Below are positions 51,182-59,540 of a DNA stretch of 59,620 nucleotides, piece after piece (position 1 is the stretch's first letter; each line of letters opens with the position of its first letter). The notes below the pieces were generated by a model that was not told where the DNA came from, ran no database searches, and saw only the letters and a program-made list of their open reading frames with translations. Both the position numbers and the translations under genes were made by a program. The stretch comes from JANXLS01 sp038227045 (GTDB taxonomy: Bacteria > Planctomycetota > SZUA-567 > H5-PLA8), in assembly GCA_038227045.1 (NCBI GenBank), contig JBBRQD010000022.1:1-59620 (forward strand). The letters are read 5' to 3'.

Positions 51182-53149
51182 ATGAATAACTCTAACCGTA
51201 TTCTTTGTCGACATTTAATATCGCAATCAAATCGCCGCCGTGTGATTGATTGTTCCGCCGTTTTAATTGTCACGCTGACGCTGCTCCTTTGCGGAACGCG
51301 CGTTTGGGCGGAAGCCGCGCCGACCGTGGCGGTGGCGGGGGAAGCAAATCAGGCTTATCTGCGCGAGCACTATACAAAATACGAATTCCCGATCCGGATG
51401 CGCGACGGCGTCAAACTGTTTACCGCCGTTTATGCGCCCAAGGATAATTCAAAGCCGTTTCCGATTCTCTTGACCCGCACGCCGTATGGCATGAGGCCTT
51501 ATGGCGTCGATCGCTATCCCGATCCCCGTGGCGGGCCGCTGATGTACTATGCGGCGGAGCAATTCATCTTTGTGTTGCAGGACGTGCGCGGGCGAAACGA
51601 TTCGGAAGGAACGTATGTGCACATGCGGCCCCAAAAAGATGTACATGACGGGCCGGGAGATATTGACGAAAGCACCGATGCTTACGATACGATCGATTGG
51701 CTGGTAAAATATATACCGAACAACAACGGCAAAGTCGGGATGATGGGAATCTCTTACCCAGGTTTTTATACCGCGACGGGAATGATCAATTCGCATCCGG
51801 CCCTGAAATGCGCATCGCCCCAGGCGCCGATTTCGGACTGGTTCGTGGGAGATGATTTTCATCACAACGGCACGTTTTACCTGCCGCACGCGTTTAATTT
51901 TTTCTCCGGCTTCGGCCAAAAACTCGACGAACCGACGCGCGAAAATGGCAAACCGTTCGATTACAAGACACCGGATGGCTACGAGTTTTATTTGAAGCTC
52001 GGCTCGCTGGCGAACGCCGACAAACTCTATTTCAAAGGCAAGATCGAATTCTGGTCCGAGCTGATGGAACACGGTAATTACGACGAGTTCTGGAAAGCGC
52101 GAAATCTTCGCCCTCATCTCCTGAATGTCAAAGCCGCGGTGATGACCGTGGGCGGTTGGTACGACGCCGAAGACCTTTATGGCGCCTTGCAAATACACCG
52201 CGAAACCGAACGCTTGAACCCCAACACCGCCACGACGCTGGTAATGGGCCCCTGGGCGCATGGCGGATGGGCGGGTGGAGCGGGCGACCGGCTGGGCAAT
52301 GTGAGCTTTGGCGCGAGCACGGCAAAGTACTACCGCGACCAAATTGAGCTGCCTTTTTTGAAACACTACCTCAAGGACGATCCAAAGGGCGAATTGCCGA
52401 AAGCGGTTGTTTTTGAGACGGGCACCAATCAATGGCGCAGCTACTCGTCGTGGCCGCCAAAGAATAGCCAGCCGGCGTCCTTATACTTCAACAGCGGCGG
52501 GAAGCTGACGTTCGAACGTCCTACCCAGGAGGAAAACGCCTTCGACGAATATACCAGCGACCCCAACCGGCCGGTTCCCTACATACCGAATATCGCAATA
52601 CGGATGACGCGGGAGCACATGCTCGACGACCAGCGCTTTGCCGCGTCGCGGCCCGACGTGCTGGTGTATCAGACCGATCCGCTGACCGAGGACGTGACAA
52701 TCGCGGGCCCCATCTCCGCTGCGCTGCATGTGTCCACCACCGGCACCGATTCGGACTGGGTCGTCAAATTGATCGACGTATACTCCGGCGATTTCCCGAA
52801 CCCCGAACCCAACCCCGCCGGCTTGGAATTGGGAACCTATCAGCAGCTCATAAGGGGCGAAGCATTTCGGGGAAAATTCCGCAATAGTTTTGAAAAACCC
52901 GAGCCGTTCGAACCGGGAAAAGTAACGCCTATCAACTACGTCATGCCGGACGCATTCCACACGTTTCGCCGTGGACACCGGATTATGATACAAGTGCAAA
53001 GTACCTGGTTTCCATTGGTAGATCGAAACCCGCAGAAGTTTTGCGATATATACCATGCGAAGGCGGAGGATTTTCAAAAAGCGACGCAACGAGTGTACCG
53101 GTCGACACAGGCTCAGTCGCATATTGAATTGAAGGTTTTGGCGAGGTGA
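51182..53149 (+). CDS. Secreted CocE/NonD-family hydrolase (X-Pro dipeptidyl-peptidase type)
   Basis: A 655-aa exported serine hydrolase. After a signal peptide (VLIVTLTLLLCGTRVWAE) the catalytic domain shows IRMRDGVKLFTAVYAPKD, LTRTPYGMRPYG and the nucleophile Ser in VGMMGISYPGFYTATGM. The acid/His region includes WYDAEDLYGALQ and MGPWAHGGWAGG. The C-terminal X-Pro peptidase-like jelly roll starts near DPLTEDVTIAGPISA and ends HAKAEDFQKATQRVYRS. Substrates of the family are esters, amides or glutaryl groups. The ATG at 51182 gives the proper signal peptide; the 215 bases before it hold no gene. Confidence 0.9.
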   Translation: MNNSNRILCRHLISQSNRRRVIDCSAVLIVTLTLLLCGTRVWAEAAPTVAVAGEANQAYLREHYTKYEFPIRMRDGVKLFTAVYAPKDNSKPFPILLTRTPYGMRPYGVDRYPDPRGGPLMYYAAEQFIFVLQDVRGRNDSEGTYVHMRPQKDVHDGPGDIDESTDAYDTIDWLVKYIPNNNGKVGMMGISYPGFYTATGMINSHPALKCASPQAPISDWFVGDDFHHNGTFYLPHAFNFFSGFGQKLDEPTRENGKPFDYKTPDGYEFYLKLGSLANADKLYFKGKIEFWSELMEHGNYDEFWKARNLRPHLLNVKAAVMTVGGWYDAEDLYGALQIHRETERLNPNTATTLVMGPWAHGGWAGGAGDRLGNVSFGASTAKYYRDQIELPFLKHYLKDDPKGELPKAVVFETGTNQWRSYSSWPPKNSQPASLYFNSGGKLTFERPTQEENAFDEYTSDPNRPVPYIPNIAIRMTREHMLDDQRFAASRPDVLVYQTDPLTEDVTIAGPISAALHVSTTGTDSDWVVKLIDVYSGDFPNPEPNPAGLELGTYQQLIRGEAFRGKFRNSFEKPEPFEPGKVTPINYVMPDAFHTFRRGHRIMIQVQSTWFPLVDRNPQKFCDIYHAKAEDFQKATQRVYRSTQAQSHIELKVLAR

Positions 53150-53220
53150 TTTCACTTTTTTGCGAGTACAGATGTATACAGAACGGTAGCGATAAAAACT
53201 TTAGTTCTCCAGAGGGTTCT

Positions 53221-55107
53221 ATGAAAATGATTCCGAAGACATTCGCGCGACTTGTTCCCTTGATCGTTATCCTGCACGCTCAAGCGTTGAACGCGGCAGA
53301 CGCTCCGGCGGGTGAGCCCAAGCCCCATGCGGGCCTTGCGATTTGGGACATCGCGACGCCGGCCACCGCGCCGCTGAGTTCGGCTGCGCTTGCGGCCAAG
53401 GAAGGATTTTCGCTCGTGCCTCAAGGAGAGGCCAAGGCGATTGGCGGAGATGCGGTCTTAAGCAACGGCAGTCTTACCGCGGTGATCCGCAAGCAAAGCG
53501 CCTCGATCGACGTGTACTCTACGAGCGGCGAAAGCCCCGTCGCGCGCGGGACGCTCACACTTTTCGATGACCATGGCGACGGGATGGCCGCGACGAAATT
53601 GCTTTCCGCGGTCATTGACGATAATTCAAAGGGTTCTGTCTGCGTCGAGGCCACTTATTCGACCGCGGCCGGCGGCGGGCCTGTCAGCGCAAAGTTTCGC
53701 CTGAAAAAGAACGCGGTCCTGCTGGAAGTCGAGCCTGGCCCGAACGCGAAAAAACTGCGCATTGATTGCGCCAGCCAATTCGCGGTTCTACCCGATTTCT
53801 TCGCCGACGACATGGTGATCAATCCGCAGAAAATCCAGCCCAACAGCATTGAAGTGCCCAGCGAAAATTTTCTGTTGCAAATGATCGGCAACGGCGAGGC
53901 CATGCTCATGACGGTCTTCGAAAGCCGCAAGCAAGACGCGAAATTGGCGCTTGAGGGCGCGGGCGAAAAGCGCCAGATCATAGGCTCAGAGATTGACTTC
54001 GGTAAAATGGACGCCGACGGAGTTAAACGCGGCGGCAAAGTGTGGCTGAGCGTGTTCGAAGGGCCGCAAATCTGGCATACGTTGGAGGTCAAAGCAGCCG
54101 ACGCGGGAAAAGTCATTCCGCTCGACTGGAAAATGCCGCTGCCCGCGGTCTGGCGCGTTGACTTCACGCGTTCCAACGACCTCACGGACAGTTGGTCGAT
54201 GCTGCTTCAGGAAAAATCAGGAGGCGAGTATTCGAAGCCGTCCTGGCTGAGCAGCGGCGAAGGCAAACTCGACATTAATCGCAAGCGTTGGAACACGGTC
54301 CTGGGAACCTTCGTGTACCCGGCATGGTCCGACTCCGAATCGCGCGGCTTCCTGCAGCCCTTGAAGAGTGAAAAAATTACCTTCAGCGGTCCCGTGGTCA
54401 TCTACCCCATCGCGCGGACCAAGCAGACGCCACGGGATGCATTCACGGTCTTCGATGTTATTCGCAACAGCCTGGGCGTGGGCCCGTGCGAATATATTCT
54501 CGATCTCGAAGGACAAAAAGGCGAGTACCGCGGCCGCGCCACCTGCAGCACGCGCGACACGCTGACCGCGATTTACAAGGCGAATCAGCAGAAGGAAAAA
54601 CGCGCCCAGGTGGACAAGACGCTGGACGAAACCATGGCCTTCTGCACACACATTCGCGGCCGCATCACGCGCTATCTCGAGTTCGGCCACAAGTTGCGCG
54701 CGTACCTCGCCGAACAGAAAGCGGCCCATCCCGAGATGGCGGCCTATATCGATGAAATGGACAAAGTCGCGGCGGAAATCGATGCCAAATACGACGCGCG
54801 AAAGGAGAAGATTCAGACGCTCGAATACGTCGCGCAGTTGAACTCGGATTTCCGCAAAAATATCCTCGACGACAGCAGTCCCGAGGCGCTCGATAAGTGC
54901 AAAAAATACGCCAAGGATCTGGTCGAAGTGGGCGACAACCAGGACGAGTTGTCCAGTGAGTGCCGCTGGGTCGTCAAGAGTTTGCGCCAGTGCGCGGGGC
55001 TGCTGCTGGCGATGGATCCCAAAGCGACGGCCATCGCGGGCGAAATCCGCGCGCGAACGCAAGAGGCGTTGCGCAGTCCCGCGAACCACGAAGGCGCGCA
55101 GCATTAG
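53221..55107 (+). CDS. Secreted protein of unknown function
   Basis: A 628-aa product that I do not recognise. A signal peptide (LVPLIVILHAQALNAA) is followed by a beta-rich region of about 400 residues (SLTAVIRKQSASIDVYS, AKFRLKKNAVLLEVEPG) and a long helical charged C-terminal region from about 450 (KANQQKEKRAQVDKTLDETM, EMDKVAAEIDAKYDARKEK), likely coiled coil. The segment VFDVIRNSLGVGPCEYILD is near 420. The ATG follows AGAGGG. It ends 13 bases before the FGE/PD40 gene, so the two are probably cotranscribed and may act together at the cell surface. Confidence 0.7.
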   Translation: MKMIPKTFARLVPLIVILHAQALNAADAPAGEPKPHAGLAIWDIATPATAPLSSAALAAKEGFSLVPQGEAKAIGGDAVLSNGSLTAVIRKQSASIDVYSTSGESPVARGTLTLFDDHGDGMAATKLLSAVIDDNSKGSVCVEATYSTAAGGGPVSAKFRLKKNAVLLEVEPGPNAKKLRIDCASQFAVLPDFFADDMVINPQKIQPNSIEVPSENFLLQMIGNGEAMLMTVFESRKQDAKLALEGAGEKRQIIGSEIDFGKMDADGVKRGGKVWLSVFEGPQIWHTLEVKAADAGKVIPLDWKMPLPAVWRVDFTRSNDLTDSWSMLLQEKSGGEYSKPSWLSSGEGKLDINRKRWNTVLGTFVYPAWSDSESRGFLQPLKSEKITFSGPVVIYPIARTKQTPRDAFTVFDVIRNSLGVGPCEYILDLEGQKGEYRGRATCSTRDTLTAIYKANQQKEKRAQVDKTLDETMAFCTHIRGRITRYLEFGHKLRAYLAEQKAAHPEMAAYIDEMDKVAAEIDAKYDARKEKIQTLEYVAQLNSDFRKNILDDSSPEALDKCKKYAKDLVEVGDNQDELSSECRWVVKSLRQCAGLLLAMDPKATAIAGEIRARTQEALRSPANHEGAQH

Positions 55108-55120
55108 AGAGTGTTTCCAG

Positions 55121-56899
55121 ATGAAAATCATCACTATCGCCGCGCTTGCATTGATCGTTGTCGCCGTGTGTCTGTTCGTGGCGCGATCCGCACCCACAAC
55201 GCCCGACGGCCCCGCGATTGCGCTGGACCAATCCAAGAATCTGCACCCGAAATCCGGCGGCGAATTGGTCCCGGTTCCGGGTGGCGAATTCAGCATGGGA
55301 AGCGCTGCGGGCCGCGCCGATGAAACGCCGCATCGCGTTTCGCTGCAACCTTTCTTCATTGATAAATACATGGTCACGCAGGAATTTTTTGAGCGCATCA
55401 TGGGCATCAATCCGTCCAAGCGAAAAGCCAAGCTGAACCCTGTCGATCCGGTTAAATGGGACGAAGCCATCCGATTCTGCAATCTGTGTTCGGTTCTGGA
55501 CGGCTTCTCGCCGTGCTACGATTTAAAGACCGGGGCGTGCGATTTTTCCGCCGATGGATACCGCCTGCCCACCGAAGCCGAATGGGAATACGCCTGCCGC
55601 GCGGGCAGTACATCGCAGTATTGTTTCGGCGATGACGCAGGCAAGCTGCCGCAATATGCCTGGAGCAAGCCGCACTCCGGCGGCGCGCCGCACCCTGTCG
55701 GTCAGAAGCTGCCCAACGCGTTCGGCCTCTTTGATATGCACGGGAATGTCTGGCAGTGGTGCCACGACTGGTATTCCGAGTCCTATTATAAGGAGAGTCC
55801 CCGCGACAATCCGCAAGGCCCGGCCGCGGGGAAAAAGCGCGTGCTGCGCGGCGGCGCGTGGGATTCGGTTCCGGAGAAATGCCGCGCCGCGTATCGCCAC
55901 AGTGAATTCCCCGCCTACGCGGATGTCTGCCTTGTGTACGACAGCTATGGGTTCCGCCGCGTTCGCCGCGAAAGCCGATCTGGCGAAAAAGCCGTCTCAA
56001 CCGTTCCGAATATTCAGCCGTTGCCCGAAACCGCTTCGACGACCCCGGAGCCGAAGCCCGGTCCTGTTGTTAAGCCAAAAGCAGTCGTGCCGCAACCGGG
56101 AAAACTCGATGCCGCCATGCTCAAAGGCGAGATCGTTTTTACCAGCGATAAAAGCGGGAAGTTAAAGATCTGGAAGATGAACGCATCCGGTAAAAATCCG
56201 GTGCAGTTGACTCGTGATGAAAATTCAGACGCCGATCCGAAGTTCTCGCCCGATGGCAAGAAAATTATTTACACGACCTTGCGCGGCGGATTTCCGGAAA
56301 TTTGGACTATGAATAGCGACGGATCGGCTCCCCATGCGCTGACCAAGGGCTTACAGGGGGCATGGTCCCCGGATGGTTCAGGGATCGCGTTTATCAGAGA
56401 GAATCAAACCTACGTGCGCGATCTAAAATCGAGAAGTGAGCGCCGCATCTCGCCCGAAAATTGGGACCGCTGCGGCGTGCCCGCGTGGAGTCCGGACGGC
56501 CAGCAAATCGCGATCTCAAGCCGCCATCTTGAAGCCATCGGCATTTACCTGTTGAGCGTGGATGGCAAGGAGCAGACGCCACTCAAGACCGGCGAACCGT
56601 CCTGTACTCCAGCCTGGTCGCGCGACGGCAAACATATACTCTGTCAAACCGTGAAGGGCCACGTGCACCAATTCGACATCGATGGGAAGAATTGGGAGCA
56701 GATGACTTTTGGGCAGGACATTCAACACGATGCAAAATACTCGCCCGCCGGCAGTACATTCATTTTTGCGTGTGCTCCTAATGCGGAAGGACCGTGGCAA
56801 ATCTGCGTGCAGAAACTCGAAGGCGACGACGACAATTTCGTGCAACTGACCTCGGAAGGCTCCAATCTTCAGCCGGATTGGTACTTGAGCGACAAGTAG
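55121..56899 (+). CDS. FGE-sulfatase (SUMF1-like) domain plus PD40 beta-propeller protein
   Basis: A 592-aa exported or membrane-anchored protein. One hydrophobic segment (ITIAALALIVVAVCLFVA) is followed by an FGE-sulfatase domain (about 48-290): VPVPGGEFSMGS, YMVTQEFFERIMG, YRLPTEAEWEYACRAGS, GNVWQWCHDWY and RVLRGGAWDS. The cysteine pair of true formylglycine-generating enzymes is not in its usual place; CRAAYR and DVCLVYDSYGFRR occur instead. So it is likely a binding or non-FGE member. A Pro-rich linker leads to a TolB-like propeller of PD40 repeats (KFSPDGKKIIYTT, AWSPDGQQIAISS). The ATG at 55121 sits after the preceding gene's stop; a longer ORF overlaps that gene and is rejected. Confidence 0.85.
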   Translation: MKIITIAALALIVVAVCLFVARSAPTTPDGPAIALDQSKNLHPKSGGELVPVPGGEFSMGSAAGRADETPHRVSLQPFFIDKYMVTQEFFERIMGINPSKRKAKLNPVDPVKWDEAIRFCNLCSVLDGFSPCYDLKTGACDFSADGYRLPTEAEWEYACRAGSTSQYCFGDDAGKLPQYAWSKPHSGGAPHPVGQKLPNAFGLFDMHGNVWQWCHDWYSESYYKESPRDNPQGPAAGKKRVLRGGAWDSVPEKCRAAYRHSEFPAYADVCLVYDSYGFRRVRRESRSGEKAVSTVPNIQPLPETASTTPEPKPGPVVKPKAVVPQPGKLDAAMLKGEIVFTSDKSGKLKIWKMNASGKNPVQLTRDENSDADPKFSPDGKKIIYTTLRGGFPEIWTMNSDGSAPHALTKGLQGAWSPDGSGIAFIRENQTYVRDLKSRSERRISPENWDRCGVPAWSPDGQQIAISSRHLEAIGIYLLSVDGKEQTPLKTGEPSCTPAWSRDGKHILCQTVKGHVHQFDIDGKNWEQMTFGQDIQHDAKYSPAGSTFIFACAPNAEGPWQICVQKLEGDDDNFVQLTSEGSNLQPDWYLSDK

Positions 56900-56996
56900 A
56901 TAGAAGTCTTTGCGTCCAAGCAATTGAGTTCTGTCCAGCGATTTAAAAATAGTGGACAGATCATTGCAAAATTTGCTATGGTCTGTCCACGATTTT

Positions 56997-57095
56997 CTTG
57001 ACGTAATTGACGTGTATGTGTTAATTGGGCGACTAGGGTGGGATTTCTTGTCGCTGTCGCGACCCACCCCAGCAAGCTGGTGTGGGCCACCCGCG
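56997..57095 (+). repeat. REP-like repeat, copy 1
   Basis: This 99-base segment is nearly identical (two mismatches) to 58188-58286. It begins CTTGACGTAATTGACG and ends in a hairpin of the form CCCACCCCAG-CAAG-CTGGTGTGGG. In this copy one stem base pair is broken. Its translation creates false N-termini for neighbouring ORFs. Confidence 0.85.
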
Positions 57096-57154
57096 AAAGC
57101 TGGATACGATCTCTGGTAATTTTTTTGAGAATAAATAGTGAGGATGCACTTAGG

Positions 57155-57538
57155 ATGTACTTAATAGATTTTATAAATAAATTCGATGTTAAAGACCATT
57201 TGGAGCTCCGTAAGGTGCTTGAGATACGTCATAAGAATGATGCGAATTCTTTCTGGATATCAGAAAAACTCGATTCTTTTCCTAAGCTTGGTATATTATC
57301 TAAGGGTGATCTTAATACTCTCACATACTTTTCAGCATTAGGCGGTGCGGCGTTCAGGTCAATAGGGAAATTAGAAGAAAATCGAGATGGGAATACAGTG
57401 TTCTACTTGGACGATGGCGGTGAAAAAGAGATTGTGCCAAATCAACTGGTTGTCGTAAGCGATTGTGGCTTGAAGGCCGCGGAAGAGTTTTTGATTACAC
57501 AAGACCTGCCGAAGTCAATTGACTGGCTGGAAATATGA
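57155..57538 (+). CDS. Imm1-like putative immunity protein, AT-rich
   Basis: A 127-aa cytoplasmic protein with noticeably lower G+C than most of the window, suggesting transfer. The C-terminal part (FYLDDGGEKEIVPNQL, VVSDCGLKAAEEFLIT, LPKSIDWLEI) resembles Imm1-family immunity proteins, which end with a strand, a helix with AL-AAxEF and a final S-I-x-W-x-E pattern. No toxin gene is next to it, so it would be an orphan. The ATG at 57155 is preferred because upstream codons translate REP copy 1. The ribosome site is poor. The family call is tentative. Confidence 0.5.
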   Translation: MYLIDFINKFDVKDHLELRKVLEIRHKNDANSFWISEKLDSFPKLGILSKGDLNTLTYFSALGGAAFRSIGKLEENRDGNTVFYLDDGGEKEIVPNQLVVVSDCGLKAAEEFLITQDLPKSIDWLEI

Positions 57539-57578
57539 GCGGAATTCTCGTCCAAAACTCCGGGACAGACGAGGATGG

Positions 57579-57638
57579 CGCGGGTGGCCCACCCCGGCTT
57601 GCTGGGGTGGGTCGCGACAGCGACAAGAAATCCCACCC
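57579..57638 (-). repeat. REP-like repeat, copy 2 (inverted, short)
   Basis: The 60 bases are the reverse complement of the hairpin half of copies 1 and 3 and lack their CTTGACG part. With copy 3 it flanks the RAYT pseudogene in inverted orientation, the usual layout of REP elements around their own transposase. Confidence 0.85.
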
Positions 57639-57679
57639 TTCACTCTTGAATACAAATTGAACGTTGGTAACCTTCATTC

Positions 57680-58183
57680 ATGCCGATCCGACGAATTTAT
57701 GGAGAAGGAACATAAGTCCACTATGTCACCTTCTCATGCTACAAGCGCCGAAAGCTGCTGAGTTTCGACTTGTGTAAAAAGGTTGTGATAGGAACGTTGG
57801 GAAGCCAACTTCGGCGCCAGAATGGCATCTGTCTGGGTTTTTGCATCATGCTTGATCATGTTCATGCGATGGTTTGGTTTCCAAAGGAGCATCAAATCAG
57901 TCTATGCATGAATAAGTGGAAGGAGTTGACTTCAAAACAAATCGCGACGATTTATGCAAAGGACTTTGCGCCGTATTGGGAAAAATTGGAAGACCGCGAA
58001 GCAGTATGGCAGCGCCGTTACTATGATTTTAATGTCTATTCCGAACGAAAGATGCATCAAAAGCTGGAGTATATGCACAACAATCCGGTGAAGGCGGGGT
58101 TGGTTAAAGATATTTGTGATTGGCCGTGAAGTTCGGCACGGTGGTGGCATCAACAAAAGTCGGTGGGTATCCCGATTTCGTAG
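57680..58183 (+). pseudogene. RAYT/IS200-like (Y1) transposase with two nonsense codons
   Basis: Read in one frame from the ATG at 57680, the product is 167 codons, a typical RAYT length. It starts MPIRRIYGEGT, is broken by TAA at 57713-57715, continues VHYVTFSCYKRRKLLSFDLC to the HUH motif in FCIMLDHVHAMVWFP, then QRRYYDFNVYSERKMH with the candidate catalytic Tyr, and HNNPVKAGLV. A second stop (TGA, 58127-58129) falls where relatives have Trp in DWPWSS; the frame then continues SSARWWHQQKSVGIPIS to a TAG. Both are single-base changes from common codons (TAT, TGG). It is therefore a recently inactivated REP-associated transposase, and inverted REP repeats flank it. Confidence 0.85.
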
Positions 58184-58187
58184 GTGC

Positions 58188-58286
58188 CTTGACGTAATTG
58201 ACGTGTATGTGTTAATTGGGCGACTAGGGTGGGATTTCTTGTCGCTGTCGCGACCCACCCCAGCAACCTGGGGTGGGCCACCCGCG
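58188..58286 (+). repeat. REP-like repeat, copy 3
   Basis: It matches copy 1 over 99 bases with two differences. Here the hairpin is perfect: a 10-bp stem CCCACCCCAG / CTGGGGTGGG with a CAAC loop. It begins five bases after the end of the RAYT frame and its other end abuts the IS4-type remnant. Confidence 0.88.
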
Positions 58287-58453
58287 CCTTCAGACGCCTG
58301 TATCGTCGTCTCTTGCGCGACTTGGCTCGCGATCTTAATCCACATCGCCCATGCCGGGTCGAACCGCGGGCCGTCAAGCGGCGTCCCAAACAATACGATT
58401 TACTCAACCAACCCCGCGCAGCCCTGAGGGCAAAACTCTTGAAAACGGCTTAA
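58283..58453 (+). pseudogene. C-terminal remnant of an IS4-type transposase
   Basis: The frame reads AFRRLYRRLLRDLARDLNP, then RVEPRAVKRRPKQYDLLNQP and ends LLKTA. The RVEPRAVKRRPK signature with a basic tail is the end of IS4-family transposases. No DDE catalytic part remains; the 5' side is cut off by the REP repeat. Directly downstream the IS right end (CTTAACTATGTGCCATTC then gtgtctgtccc) abuts the MITE. Confidence 0.7.
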
Positions 58454-58477
58454 CTATGTGCCATTCGTGTCTGTCCC

Positions 58478-58560
58478 GAATGGCGCATAGTTAAGCCGCT
58501 TTTGGCGACTCCGCTCCCACGCATTGCACGTGTGCATCGTCCTTAACTATGTGCCATTCG
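58478..58560. mobile_element. 83-bp MITE, copy B
   Basis: Identical to 3916-3998. Its left terminal repeat lies in palindromic arrangement to the right end of the IS4-type remnant (58450-58477), and the outer bases tgtctgtccc on the right side repeat those at the IS end. This links the MITE to that IS as an internally deleted derivative. Next to it, 58561-58735 is AT-rich and shows no gene. Confidence 0.85.
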
Positions 58561-58735
58561 TGTCTGTCCCCTTAGCCGATCCCAAAGGAAATGTTATTAA
58601 AAGCCAACAAGAAGATCCTCCAAAACCTCCCGATTCCTCAATTGACAATTGACGCGGGTGGCACACACGAGAGGGCCAAGCTGAAATTCGGGTGTTCGAT
58701 TCGTTGAATAATTTTTGAAAAAGTTGACATTCGGC

Positions 58736-58763
58736 TTGACAACATGCTGTTTGGTGGTAATAT
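58736..58763 (+). promoter_or_regulatory. Sigma-70-type promoter
   Basis: TTGACA (58736-58741) and TAATAT (58758-58763) with a 16-base spacer give a near-consensus promoter. A second TTGACA lies 12 bases upstream. It drives the HTH-protein gene through an 80-base leader. Confidence 0.75.
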
Positions 58764-58785
58764 TAACCTAACATAGGTGATTGGC

Positions 58786-58839
58786 ATGGGCGATAGCCCA
58801 TCCTTGTAATCCAATCAGGTGTTTTTGGCCTGAATTGGA
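58786..58839 (+). promoter_or_regulatory. Structured leader with two hairpins, one touching the ribosome site
   Basis: Hairpin 1 (58786-58801) is ATGGGC-GATA-GCCCAT. Hairpin 2 (58810-58839) pairs TCCAATCAGG with CCTGAATTGGA around a U-rich loop and takes in the first bases of the GGAGG ribosome site (58837-58841). This may modulate translation; no known riboswitch class was recognised. Confidence 0.5.
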
Positions 58840-58847
58840 GGTTACTT

Positions 58848-59540
58848 GTGATTGATCGCGATTGCCAAGGCTCTGACCGAGCCGATTTTGAATCCACAAC
58901 ACAAATCGGGACCGGGACGGTCCCGCCACATTTTGGCTTGGACCCAGCCGAACCTGATATTCCTTCTTCCAACACTCACTGTTCTACTGCCGAGCAAATT
59001 GCGGATCGGCGCAAGCTCGAAGAATGGGCTGATCGGCTGCAACTTAGCGTTTCGGATGTGGAGGCTTTTTGCCGGAATGGGTTTGAGTTTGAGAAGATTC
59101 CGCCTCAAAATACGCCTTCCCGCCGTGCCATGTTGTCCCATCTTAAGCGGCGTGAGATTGCGCCCTCAAAGTGGTTGATGATTTCGGGGCTTTTCCCGGA
59201 TGTTCAATTTTCTGAACCGGAACGGCGCAAGCGGCTTCGGGCGCTTTATAAAGTTGTTACCTTGTTAATTAAGCGTGCTTTGGCGCGCGAAGCTGCCGAT
59301 CCGCTTAAAAGTGAACGGTCGGTATATTGGGATCCGGTGGCTGAAGTATGCCGCGAATTGGAGATTGCTCAATCGAAGTTGTCCTCCTTTTTGAAAGAGT
59401 TTTCGGGTAGCTCGTTGACTCAAGTGATTGATTGCGTTCGCGCGGAGCAGATTCAGAAAGTTATGCGGCGGAAGATTCGTTGTCTTTGTTTACCGTGTGC
59501 CTTCATAGGAGAATCGCCACGAAAAACGCATGTAAATTGA
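58848..59540 (+). CDS. Putative HTH (AraC-like) DNA-binding protein
   Basis: A 230-aa cytoplasmic protein. The N-terminal 50 residues look disordered. The middle contains a helical part (EWADRLQLSVSDVEAFCRNG) and the C-terminal region (about 165-215) reads VCRELEIAQSKLSSFLKEFS then SLTQVIDCVRAEQIQKVM, which resembles the first helix-turn-helix of AraC-type regulators. Only one HTH is seen. The GTG start has GGAGG 7 bases upstream. Codon 215 onward (CLCLPCAFIGE) departs in style, and an inverted CTTCATAGGAG pair (near 59508 and 59578) brackets the end of the gene, so the natural C-terminus may have been altered by an insertion. Function otherwise unknown. Confidence 0.55.
   Translation: MIDRDCQGSDRADFESTTQIGTGTVPPHFGLDPAEPDIPSSNTHCSTAEQIADRRKLEEWADRLQLSVSDVEAFCRNGFEFEKIPPQNTPSRRAMLSHLKRREIAPSKWLMISGLFPDVQFSEPERRKRLRALYKVVTLLIKRALAREAADPLKSERSVYWDPVAEVCRELEIAQSKLSSFLKEFSGSSLTQVIDCVRAEQIQKVMRRKIRCLCLPCAFIGESPRKTHVN

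Noticed and set aside
54956..55120. N-terminal extension of the FGE/PD40 protein
   Set aside because: It overlaps the end of the preceding gene in another frame, and the internal ATG at 55121 begins a proper signal/anchor segment.
57680..58183. Stop-codon recoding in the RAYT gene
   Set aside because: The two stops are of different type (TAA and TGA), all other genes use both as normal stops, and the neighbouring mobile DNA is decayed, so nonsense mutation is simpler.
56997..58286. CRISPR-like array from the three similar repeats
   Set aside because: Copies are far apart, one is inverted and shorter, spacing is irregular and genes lie between; REP-type repeats fit better.
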